Source of the DNA: Pseudomonas cichorii
GTDB lineage: Bacteria > Pseudomonadota > Gammaproteobacteria > Pseudomonadales > Pseudomonadaceae
Direction of reading: 5' to 3'
Assembly (NCBI RefSeq): GCF_018343775.1
Contig: NZ_CP074349.1
Location: forward strand, 5,012,001 to 5,076,000
DNA length: 64,000 bases
Position numbers and translations under genes: made by a program. Shown here piece by piece: positions 44,198 through 54,300 of the stretch. How positions within the stretch are numbered: the stretch's first letter is position 1; the number at the start of each line of letters is the position of its first letter. The notes under the pieces were generated by a model. That model searched no databases, was not told the DNA's origin, and worked only from the letters and a program-made list of their open reading frames with translations.

Positions 44198-46081
44198 TCA
44201 GACATTGAAACGTCTCAGCAAACGATCCTGCTGATCCACCTGCTCCACCATCAAAGCACACTGACGCACCTGAACTTCAGCACTGGCCGCAACTTCATGA
44301 CTGATATCACGGATATTAGTGGTGTTGAGGTTGATCTCTTCAGTGGTCGCGCTCTGCTGTTCAGCCGCCGTCGCAATCTGCATGTTCATGTCATTGATAC
44401 GGATGATTGCCCGACGGATATCCGTCAGCATCTCATTGGCCGCGCCCGCCTCTTCAGCCGTCTTGCTGGCACTGTCGCGGTTCAGCTGCATACGCGACTC
44501 GGCTTGCTTAACACCGGTCTGCAACTGATCGATCATCTGACGAATTTCCTGAGTCGATTTCTGGGTACGCGAGGCCAGGGAACGAACCTCATCGGCCACC
44601 ACCGCAAAACCACGCCCGGACTCACCCGCCCGCGCCGCTTCGATAGCCGCGTTCAAGGCCAACAGGTTGGTCTGCTCGGCAATGCTGTTGATCACCGACA
44701 GAATCGATTCGATATTCTGGCTGAGCCTGGCCAGTTCTGTAATCGCCTGACTGGCCTCATCCATCTCCACAGCCAGCGTCTTGATCGCCTCGGTCGAACG
44801 CGACACCACACGCACACCGCTGTCGACCTCGTCATTGGCCGAGAGCGCCGCCTGAGCTGCGGCCTGAGCGTTGCGCGCCACCTCTTCGGCCGTGGAAGCC
44901 ATTTCCTGCATGGCCGTGGCCAGTTGATCAAGCTCCTGCAATTGTCGTTGCAGACGGCCATCGGCCTGGTTGGCTTCGCCGGAAGTGCGGTTGGTGCTTT
45001 CATGAACCTGCTTCGAGCTGCCCATGACCTGAACGATCAAGGTCTGCAGGCTTTCCATGAACCGATTGAATTCACGGGACAACAGGGCAATTTCATCGGT
45101 GCCGGAATCGGGCAAACGTCGGGTCAGGTCGCCTTCACCGCTGTTGATTTCCCGCAAGGAGGTATGGAGCAGATCAAGGGGTTTGAGCAGCCGCTTCATC
45201 AGCGCGCCCAGCACCAGCAAGCTGATAAGCACACCCAGCAGCGTGGCAATAGCCGCTCGCCAGCTCAGGCTATTGGCCTCGGCCATGACGATACTGTTAT
45301 CCAGTACGACGCCGATGTACCAGTTCATGCCCTTGAGGTTGGACAGCGGAGTAAAAGACACCAGCAGGTCCTTGCCAGAGGCACTGACTGGCTGCAGCCT
45401 GTTCTCCAGGGCCGGGTTCTTGCCCTCGAACAACTCACTGTAGCTCTTGCCGTTCAAAGCACTGTTCGGGTGAGAGATGATGTTGCCACTGCTGCTCATC
45501 AGAAAAGCATAACCGGCACCATTGAAGTCCATGGTGTTGATCGTGTCGGACACGCTTTTCAAGCGGACATCACCGCCCATCACGCCGAGAAACGCGCCGG
45601 CGCCACGCAACGGCGTCACGGCAGAAATCAGCGTTTCTCCGGTTGTGGAGTCGACATAGGGTTCAGTGAGCACAGCCTGGCTGGCCGCCTTGCCGACTGC
45701 ATACCAGGGACGTGTACGTCCATCCCAGTCAGGTTTCGGCTTCCAGGACTCCAGATTCTTGATGGGCTTGCCATCGCTCTGCAAGGCACCAAAAACCAGA
45801 ATGAATTCATCCTTGAGCAGAGGACTGCCAATCAGGTGCTGAAGGTTCTCGGTGCTGTAGTTGCTGTCGATATTCTGGCTCAACAGATCCATGAGCTTGA
45901 GCTTGGAGTTCAGCCAGTTCTCAATCTGTCTGGCCAGCGTATTGCTCGATTCGGCAATGCTTGCCGAAACCTGACTATGAAGAGTGTCACGAACCTTTGC
46001 GACCTGCGTCACCGACAATAAACTGGTGGTACAGAACAGTACGAAAGCTGCGGCAAGGCCAGCCTTGTGGACAATCTTCAT
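44198..46081 (-). CDS. Methyl-accepting chemotaxis protein with amino-acid-type dCache domain
   Basis: 627 residues. N-terminal membrane helix (about 7-27), periplasmic dCache_1 domain (about 35-270), second helix (about 275-297), HAMP (about 297-350) and cytoplasmic signalling hairpin with tip EQTNLLALNAAIEAARAGE. In the sensor, R124, W126, Y127, Y142, D144 and D171 match the spacing of the amino-acid-binding dCache motif known from PctA-type receptors; the first position is Trp (W119) instead of Tyr. A free amino acid ligand is therefore likely. There is no CheR-binding pentapeptide at the C-terminus (ends LLRRFNV). The ATG at 46081 follows GGAG. Confidence 0.9.
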   Translation of the reverse strand: MKIVHKAGLAAAFVLFCTTSLLSVTQVAKVRDTLHSQVSASIAESSNTLARQIENWLNSKLKLMDLLSQNIDSNYSTENLQHLIGSPLLKDEFILVFGALQSDGKPIKNLESWKPKPDWDGRTRPWYAVGKAASQAVLTEPYVDSTTGETLISAVTPLRGAGAFLGVMGGDVRLKSVSDTINTMDFNGAGYAFLMSSSGNIISHPNSALNGKSYSELFEGKNPALENRLQPVSASGKDLLVSFTPLSNLKGMNWYIGVVLDNSIVMAEANSLSWRAAIATLLGVLISLLVLGALMKRLLKPLDLLHTSLREINSGEGDLTRRLPDSGTDEIALLSREFNRFMESLQTLIVQVMGSSKQVHESTNRTSGEANQADGRLQRQLQELDQLATAMQEMASTAEEVARNAQAAAQAALSANDEVDSGVRVVSRSTEAIKTLAVEMDEASQAITELARLSQNIESILSVINSIAEQTNLLALNAAIEAARAGESGRGFAVVADEVRSLASRTQKSTQEIRQMIDQLQTGVKQAESRMQLNRDSASKTAEEAGAANEMLTDIRRAIIRINDMNMQIATAAEQQSATTEEINLNTTNIRDISHEVAASAEVQVRQCALMVEQVDQQDRLLRRFNV

Positions 46082-46330
46082 CAAGTCGCTCCATGCGTTT
46101 TAAAAGAAGATTTATCGTAAACAGGATAATGGCTATGTGCAATCAAGCGTTTGATTGAATAGAGCTTTTGTACTACGCCTATTTGTGACCATCCGTTTCG
46201 TGAGAGCGATAAAGAATGCTCATGAACGACAAAACATATTCATTCGCGACATATTTCAGCTATCAGGCATGACTTTCACGCTGATAATCTTTTTTGCATC
46301 ACGCCCGGCACCGTCCCGGAATTCCCCCGC
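46082..46330. promoter_or_regulatory. Upstream region of the chemoreceptor gene
   Basis: About 250 bases, AT-rich, holding the chemoreceptor leader. CAATCAA / TTTGATTG with a 3-base centre forms a short palindrome near 46140-46157, possibly a regulator site. No reading frame with a ribosome site was found on the plus strand. Confidence 0.35.
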
Positions 46331-46414
46331 TTACAAAGGCGAAATGGTGCCCAGCAGACCAATGCCGATGGTCAGGATCAGAAAACCAATCAGGAAAAAT
46401 GCAAGCTTAGCCAT
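46331..46414 (-). CDS. 27-residue single-helix membrane peptide (small ORF)
   Basis: Minus-strand ATG at 46414, 6 bases behind a perfect AGGAGG (complement 46421-46426), then 27 codons and TAA. The product begins MAKLAFFLIGFLILT and ends in LLGTISPL, almost entirely hydrophobic after Lys3, so it would be one membrane helix with a short polar end. It is a free-standing small gene upstream of the chemoreceptor on the same strand. The strong ribosome site, the clean stop and the helix-like composition support it. I do not recognise a family, and function is unknown. Confidence 0.7.
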   Translation of the reverse strand: MAKLAFFLIGFLILTIGIGLLGTISPL

Positions 46415-46722
46415 CTCAAGCCTCCTACAGGGACAGAGTTGCGATACAGCGCGTGGCAGATGACTCGGGGAGCGCTGCGGTGTGTGTATTGTGGGATGAG
46501 TGTGGGTTGCGGTACAGATTCAGGTGATGGAGAAAAATGCGGATCAGATGGACAAATGATCGTAGCTTTGTTGTAAAGCATGCAGGTCTTTCAGAAAAGG
46601 CCCATTTATTCCAATAGTGCTTTTCTCACGAGAAAATTGCGGGCAAGCTGCGCCTTGCCTTATGGCCCCCACAGCCATCGACACGAGAAATGTTGAAATT
46701 TCCAAGATCACAGGGAGGCAAA
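46415..46722. other. Intergenic region between small ORF and Sel1 gene
   Basis: 308 bases. Contains the AGGAGG of the small ORF, a small inverted repeat (GGGCAAG / CTTGCC with a short centre) near 46641-46660, and the AGGGAGG of the Sel1 gene. No convincing promoter hexamers recognised. Confidence 0.4.
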
Positions 46723-48198
46723 TTGATAAAATACACAGCAACACTGATCGCCTTAATATTATTATCAAACAGCGCACTTGCCTCACTGGAGGAAGGTGTC
46801 GACGCACTAAAAATACAAGACTATGCATCAGCCATAAAATACTTAAAACCAGAATCAGAAAATGGTTCTATAGCGGCCACTCGCTACATGGCAATACTCT
46901 ACGAAAGTGGAAAGGGTATACCACAAAACCTCACTGAGGCTATAAAACTCTACGAAATAGCTGCCAACAAAGGGGACGCTGTTTCACAAACCAGCCTTGC
47001 TGCACTTTATCAACATGGCAAAGGTGTCAATAAAAACTATAAAAAAGCTTTTGATCTCTATCAAAAAGCAGCTGACCAAGGCTTCACTGATGCAATGGTG
47101 GCCTTGGCAGACCTGTACAGTGATGGATTAGGCACAGAGAAACATCCCGAAAGAGCAGCAAGCCTCCTGCAAACGGCATCACAAAATGGAAGTCCAGCGG
47201 CACAAAACAACTTAGCGGCTATGTACATGAATGGAGTAGGTGTAGAAAAAAACCTGCCCAAAGCTTTTGAGCTTTTTCAATCAGCCGCCAAGCAAGGGTA
47301 TGTTGTGGCACAACGTAATCTGGGAACTGTATATGATCGAGGCCTGGGAGTAACCAAAAACTCTGTCGAGGCTCTCAAGTGGTATCGCGCAAGCTCTGCG
47401 CAAGGAGATGCCATCGCGCAGTTTGCACTTGCACAGATGTATCAATATGGGTCAGGTACAGACGTAGATTACTCATCTGCACTAAAATTCTACAAATTGG
47501 CCGCAGACCAAGGCGTAGGAGCAGCTGAATATCAGATTGGGTATATTTACTGGAAAGGAGTCGGAGTAAGCAAAAATCCTTCCGAGGCAGTAAAGTGGTT
47601 CCAGCAAGCTGCAGCGAGAAATTTCCCGCAAGCACAAACCAACCTGGGTGAGATGTACGAAAGCGGAAGGGGGGTTACAAAAAATGAAGCCAAAGCGGTT
47701 CAACTTTACATGCAAGCTGCCAAATCCAACTATCCTCAAGCAGAGTATAAGCTTGCAAAAATGCTGAAAGACGGGCGAGGTTTACCAAAAAACTACTCCA
47801 CAGCATTCATGTATTTCAATAAACTGGCTGAAAAGGGAATGAGCGAAGCTCAAAGCGAGCTTGGAGTTATGTATGAAAATGGCTTGGGCGTTGATAAGAA
47901 CTATGAAAAATCCGCCACCCTTTTCCGACAAGCGTCTACTGACAAATCGGCATCCGGCCTCAAGAACTTGGGACGGTCATATGCAAAGGGCCATGGCGTA
48001 CCTAAAAACCTTGTCATCAGTTACGCATTAATAAACTGCGCGCATAACATAGAAGTCAATGACATTGATATACATAACGAGCTAGATTCAACTCAAAAGG
48101 CAATCAATGAGCATGAGTTGCAAAAGGCGCTCACACTTTCACTGGCTATTGACAGGGAAGGCCTAACTGCAATCGAAAGCTTTCTTGCAACTCAATAA
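46723..48198 (+). CDS. Secreted Sel1-repeat protein
   Basis: 491 residues. Signal peptide IKYTATLIALILLSNSALA (cleavage near residue 20), then eleven consecutive Sel1-like (SLR) repeats of about 36 residues from about residue 55 to 450, each with the pattern LgxxYxxGxGVxKNxxkAxxxYxxAAxxG, and a helical tail. SLR solenoids mediate protein-protein contacts, often in envelope or host interaction. The TTG at 46723 sits 4 bases behind AGGGAGG and starts the signal peptide cleanly; an ATG 11 codons earlier lacks a ribosome site. The gene is clearly more AT-rich, with A-rich codons, than its neighbours, suggesting transfer. It is convergent with the RTX gene. Confidence 0.85.
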   Translation: MIKYTATLIALILLSNSALASLEEGVDALKIQDYASAIKYLKPESENGSIAATRYMAILYESGKGIPQNLTEAIKLYEIAANKGDAVSQTSLAALYQHGKGVNKNYKKAFDLYQKAADQGFTDAMVALADLYSDGLGTEKHPERAASLLQTASQNGSPAAQNNLAAMYMNGVGVEKNLPKAFELFQSAAKQGYVVAQRNLGTVYDRGLGVTKNSVEALKWYRASSAQGDAIAQFALAQMYQYGSGTDVDYSSALKFYKLAADQGVGAAEYQIGYIYWKGVGVSKNPSEAVKWFQQAAARNFPQAQTNLGEMYESGRGVTKNEAKAVQLYMQAAKSNYPQAEYKLAKMLKDGRGLPKNYSTAFMYFNKLAEKGMSEAQSELGVMYENGLGVDKNYEKSATLFRQASTDKSASGLKNLGRSYAKGHGVPKNLVISYALINCAHNIEVNDIDIHNELDSTQKAINEHELQKALTLSLAIDREGLTAIESFLATQ

Positions 48199-48237
48199 GA
48201 AAACAAAAAAACCCAATCATTACGAGCAAGTTCAAAT

Positions 48238-48271
48238 ATACGGAGCGCCATATTAATATGACGCTTCGTAT
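48238..48271. repeat. 34-base inverted repeat between convergent Sel1 and RTX genes
   Basis: ATACGGAGCG is matched by CGCTTCGTAT (one G.T pair), with CATATTAATATG inside, so nearly the whole 34 bases can fold. It lacks a U-run on either side, so terminator function is uncertain. Confidence 0.6.
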
Positions 48272-48320
48272 ACTCTGACATTCAGAAGTGCACCGCTACC
48301 GGCACACCTCTTCCTCAAAC

Positions 48321-51300
48321 TTACTGCCAGTTAGCAGCCAGCACTGCCTCCAGTTGCGTTTGTTGCGCAGCTGTCAGGTTTCTCTCTGCACCGGCATCCA
48401 CCCCGAATGACGCCATGCTGTCGACCAGGTTTTGTACCTGGCTGTCGAGCAAGGTTTTGCCATCGGCCGTTTTGAACTGATCCACCTGGTAGTCGTTGGC
48501 TGCATACCAATTGTTTACCAACACCTTGTCGTTGGTGTCGATGACACTGACTTCCAGATCGTTGCCACTGCGGCGGAACCACAGGTCCTCCAGGCTGACA
48601 TCGGCACCGAACTGCAACACATCCGTACTGCTTCCGGTGTCGTAGTTGCTGATGGTGTCTCTGCCCGAACCGATGCCGAACTCGTAGGTGTCACTGCCAT
48701 CACCACCGTTAAGGTAGTCATTGCCAGTGCCGCCATTGAGCACGTCATTGCCCGTCCCACCATAGAGCGTGTCGTTGCCGGCATCACCGAACAGGCTATC
48801 GTTGCCTGTGTCGCCATACAGCGTATCGGTGCCCGCACCGCCGAACAGGTTGTCATTCCCGGCATCACCAAAGAGACTGTCATCGCCGTCGCCAGCGCTG
48901 ATGACATCGTCACTGGTGTAGCCACGCAGGGTCTGATCGGATGCATTGCCGAGCAATACGTGCGACTTGATGAGCGACTGGTTCCAGATCGTGCCATCGG
49001 CAAATTGCAGTTGGTCGATCTGATAGCCGCCCGCGGCGTCCTCGGAGAAGTGACTCATCACTCGCAGACTGTCAGTCGTACCGTTCACACGAATGATCAG
49101 ATCATTGCTCTCACGAACGATGCTGACATCGTTCGCATTGAGATCAGCAAGCTTCACGGTATCGAGTTTGCCGGTACGGCCTTCGTGGGCGTAGTAGATG
49201 GTGTCCTGGCCTGCGCCTTTACCGAACAGGTAGGTATCGTCGCCGTTACCGCCGTTCAGTTGGTCATTGCCTGCACCGCCGTCCAGGACGTCGTTGCCGT
49301 CTCCGCCATAGAGCGTGTCATTTCCGACACCACCTTGCAGCCAGTCGTCGCCCGCATCGCCATTAAGCGCGTCAGCGCCAGCACCGCCGTACAAGGTGTC
49401 ATTGCCACTGCCACCATTGACCGTGTCGTCGCCAGCACCTGCGTCGATCACGTCATTGCTGGACGTTCCCGAGAGGGTTTCATCGATGCCCGAGCCTTGC
49501 AGTACCTGGAACTTGATCTGGTTCTGATCCCAGAAACTGCCATCGGCAAACTGGATACGGTCGATTTGATAACCGCCAGCGGCGTCGCCCTGGAAGTGGT
49601 AGACCACTCGCAGACTGTCGGTGCTGCCCAGCACCCGGATGATCAGGTCGTTACCATCACGGCGCACGCTGACATCAGAGGCATTGAGGTCGGTGAGCTT
49701 GATGGTGTCGAGCTTGCCCTCACGACTTTCATAGGCATAGTAAATCGTGTCTTGACCCGCCCCCTTGCCGAACAGATACGTATCGTTGCCCTCGCCACCG
49801 TCGAGTTGATCGTTGCCCAAGCCGCCATCAAGGATGTCATCGCCGGTGCCGCCATTGAGCGTGTCGTTGCCTGAACCGCCCTGCAGCAGGTCATTGCCTT
49901 CGTTGCCGTTCAGGGTATCGGCACCCGCATTGCCGGCCAGAGTATCGTTACCGGCTGCGCCATTGATGATGTCATCACCCGCTCCCGCATCGATGACATC
50001 GTCACCACTGGTACCCGACAGGGTTTCTTCAGCTTCGCTGCCCTGCAGGACCTGGTTCTTGATAGCTGCCTGATCCCAGAAGCTTCCATCGGCGAACTGG
50101 ATACGGTCGATTTGATAACCACCCGTGGCGTCACTCTGGAAGTGATAAACCACACGCAGGCTATCAGTACTGCCCAGCACACGAATGAGCAGGTCGCTAC
50201 CATCACGCCGCACGCTGACATCCGCTGCATTCAGGTCAACCAACTTGACGGTATCGAGCTTGCCCGCACGACTTTCATAGGCGTAGTAAATGGTGTCCTG
50301 ACCGGCCCCTTTGGCAAAGAGATAGGTATCGTCGCCATCTCCGCCATCGAGACGATCGTTACCCGCACCGCCATCAAGGATATCGTTACCAAGACCGCCA
50401 TTAAGGGTGTCGTTACCCAGACCGCCCAGCAACAGATCATCTCCGGCTTCACCATTGAGCGTATCTGCGCCCTTGCTGCCTGACAGCGTATCGTTGCCAC
50501 TGCCACCGTTGACGGTGTCGTCCCCGGCACCCGCATCGATGCTGTCGTCACTGGCGGTACCTGCCAGCGTCTCGTCGGCATCGGTGCCTTGCAGAACGGC
50601 GGACTTGATCGCTGCCTGATCCCAGAAGCTTCCATCGGCAAACTGGATACGGTCGATTTGATAGCCATAGGTTGCATCACTGGTGAAGTGGCCGACCACG
50701 CGCAGACTATCCGTGCTGCCCAACACACGAATGAGCAAGTCGTTGCCTTCACGGCGCACGCTGACATCCGCCGTGTTCAGGTCGGTCAACTTCACGGTAT
50801 CGAGCTTGTCGGTACGGCTTTCATAGGCGTAGTAGATGCTGTCCTGACCCGAGCCCTTGCCGAACAGGTAAGTGTCGTCGCCATTACCACCGTCCAGCAG
50901 ATCATTGCCTGCACCGCCATCCAGTGCATCGTTACCGTTGCCGCCGTAGAGAGTGTCCTTGCCGTCGCCCCCATTCAGCACATCGTTGCCATCCTCGCCA
51001 TTCAAGGTGTCGGCACCGCTACCGCCCGAAAGGGTATCGTTGCCGCTGCCACCGTTGACGACATCATCACCCGCTGAGGCGTTGATGGTGTCATCGCTGC
51101 CAGTACCAGCCAGGGTTTCATCCGCTTCAGTGCCTTGCAGCACTTGCGCCTTGATCGCGGTTTGATCCCAGAAACTGCCATCAGCGAACGCAATCCGATC
51201 AATCTGATAACCGGCTGTGGCATCGCTCATGAAGTGATACACGACACGCAGGGTATCGGTCGTGCCGTTGATGCGAATCAGCAGGTCATAACCATCACGC

Positions 51301-54300
51301 GCTACGCTGACATCGGCAGCATTGAGATCAACCAGTTTGACCTGATCGAGCTTGTCTACGCGGCTTTCATTGGCGTAGTAGATGGTGTCCTGGCCCGAGC
51401 CTTTACCGAACAGGTAGGTATCGTCACCGGCACCGCCATCCAGACGGTCATTGCCAGCACCGCCATCGAGAATGTCATTGCCGCTGCCGCCGTAGAGGAT
51501 GTCGTTACCCGATCCGCCTTGCAGCAGATCGTTACCCTCGTCACCGTTCAGGGTATCGGCACCATCACCACCCGCGAGGTTGTCGTTGCCAGCACCGCTA
51601 CTGAGTGTGTCGTCGCCTGCACCGCCATCGATCAGGTCATCGCTGGCAAAGCCGGTGAGGGTCTGATCGGCTGGAGTGCTGGTCAGCACTTGAGCCTTGA
51701 TTGCGCTCTGATCCCAGAAGCTGCCGTCGGCAAATTCGATGCGATCGATCTGATAACCAGCCGTGGCGTCGCTCATGAAGTGATAGACAACGCGCAAGCT
51801 GTCGGTTGTGTTGTTGATACGAACAACCAGGTCATAACCATCGCGTGCAACGCTGACATCGGCTGCATTCAGGTCAACCAGTTTGATGGTATCGACCTTG
51901 CCTGCACGGCTTTCATTGGCGTAGTAGATGGTGTCCTGGCCCGAGCCTTTGCCGAACAGGTAAGTGTCGTCACCGGCACCACCGTCAAGACGGTCATTGC
52001 CAGCGCCGCCATCCAGGATGTCATTGCCGTTGCCGCCGTAGAGGATGTCGTTGCCCGCTCCACCTTGCAGCAGATCGTTACCTTCATCGCCGTTCAGGGT
52101 GTCGGCACCTGAGCCACCGGACAGGCTGTCGTTGCCTGCTCCGCCACTGAGGGTGTCGTCACCGGCACCAGCCTCGATCAGGTCATCGGTGGCGTACCCC
52201 GTCAGAGACTGATCAGCCTCGTTGCCTTGCAATACCTGGGTCTTGATCGCGTCCTGATCCCAAGCGCTGCCATCGGCAAACTGGATGCGGTCGATCTGAT
52301 AACCGGAGGTCGCATCACCCATGAAGTGATAAACCACGCGCAAGGTATCGGTCGTGCCGTTGATACGAATCACCAGGTCATAACCATCACGCGACACGCT
52401 GACATCGGCGGCATTGAGATCAACCAGTTTGACCTGATCGAGCTTGCCTGCACGGCTTTCATTGGCGTAGTAGATCGTGTCCTGACCCGCTCCTTTACCG
52501 AACAGGTAGGTATCGTCACCGGCACCGCCATCCAGACGGTCATTGCCTGCACCGCCATCAAGCACATCGTTGCCAGCACCGCCATTGAGGGTGTCGCTGC
52601 CCGATCCGCCTTGCAGCAGGTCGTTGCCCTCATCGCCGTTCAGGGTATCGGCACCGGAGCCACCGGACAGGCTGTCGTTGCCGGCGCCGCCATTGAGGCT
52701 GTCATCACCGGCACCGCCCTCGATCAGATCATCGGTGGCGTAGCCCCACAGAGACTGGTCGGCGTCACGCCCTTCCAGTACCTGAGTCTTGATGGTCTGC
52801 TGATCCCAGATGCTGCCATCGGCAAACTGGATCTGGTTGATCTGATAGCCGTAGGTCGCATCGTTGATGAAGTGATTGCTAACCCGGATGCTGTCAGTGG
52901 TACCGATCACCCTGATCACAAGGTCACTGCTTTCACGGGAGACGGTCACATCGCTGCTGTTCAGCCCGACCAGTTGGACGGTATCGACCTTGTTCTGCGC
53001 TGAATCATAAGCCGAGACAATATCCTGGCCCGAGCCCTTGCCGAACAGGTAGGTATCGTCACCGGCACCGCCATCCAGACGATCATTGCCCGCACCACCA
53101 TCAAGTACATCGTTACCGGCGCCACCGTTGAGGGTGTCATTACCGGCACCGCCTTGCAGCAGATCGTTACCCTCTTCACCATTCAGGGTATCGGCACCGG
53201 CACCACCTTCGATCAGATCATCGCTGGCGTAGCCCCACATAGACTGATCGGCATCACGCCCCTTCAGCACCTGGGTCTTGATGGCCTGCTGATCCCAGAC
53301 AGTGCCATCTGCGAACTGGATCTGGCTGATCTGATAACCATAGGTCGCATCGCTCACGAAGTGGCTGCTGACTCGAATGCTGTCCGTGGTACCGATCACC
53401 CTGATCACCAGGTCATTGCTTTCCCGGGAAACAATCACATCGCTGCTGTTCAGCCCGACCAGCCTGACGGTATCGACCTTGTTCTGCGTTGAATCATAAG
53501 CCGAGACAATGTCCTGGCCCGAGCCCTTGCCGAACAGGTAGGTGTCATCACCGGCACCGCCATCCAGACGGTCATTGCCCGCACCGCCATCAAGCACATC
53601 GTTGCCGACACCACCGTTGAGGGTGTCATTACCGGCACCACCTTGCAGCAGATCATTACCCTCTTCACCGTTCAGGGTATCGGCACCGGAACCACCGACC
53701 AGACTGTCGTTGCCAGCACCACCGCTGAGGGTATCGTCACCAGCACCACCATCGATCTGGTCATCACTGGCGTAGCCCCACAGAGACTGGTCGACATCAC
53801 TGCCCTGTAGCACCTGGGTCTTGATGGCCTGCTGATCCCAGATGCTGCCATCTGCAAACTGGATCTGGCTGATCTGATAACCATAAGTCGCATCGCTGAC
53901 AAAGTGGCTGCTGACTCGGAGGATGTCCGTGGTACCGATTACCTTGATCACCAGGTCATTACTTTCGCGAGTCACAGTGACATCGCTGCTGTTGAGCCCG
54001 ACCAGCCTGACGGTATCGACCTTGTTCTGCGCTGGATCATAAGCCGAGACAGTATCCTGGCCTGAACCTGCGCCAAACAGATAGGTGTCATTGCCAGAAC
54101 CACCGTCCAGACGGTCATTACCGGCACCACCGTCTAGCACATCGTCGCCACCATAACCGTAGAGCGTATCGTTACCGGCACCACCGGTGAGGGTTTCGCT
54201 TCCTTCCGTGCCGGAGACAGTCAATGCACTGACCACTGCAGGTGTGAACAGATTGGCGCTGATGTCTTCCTTGTTCCAGATCACCCCATCGGCAAATTGC

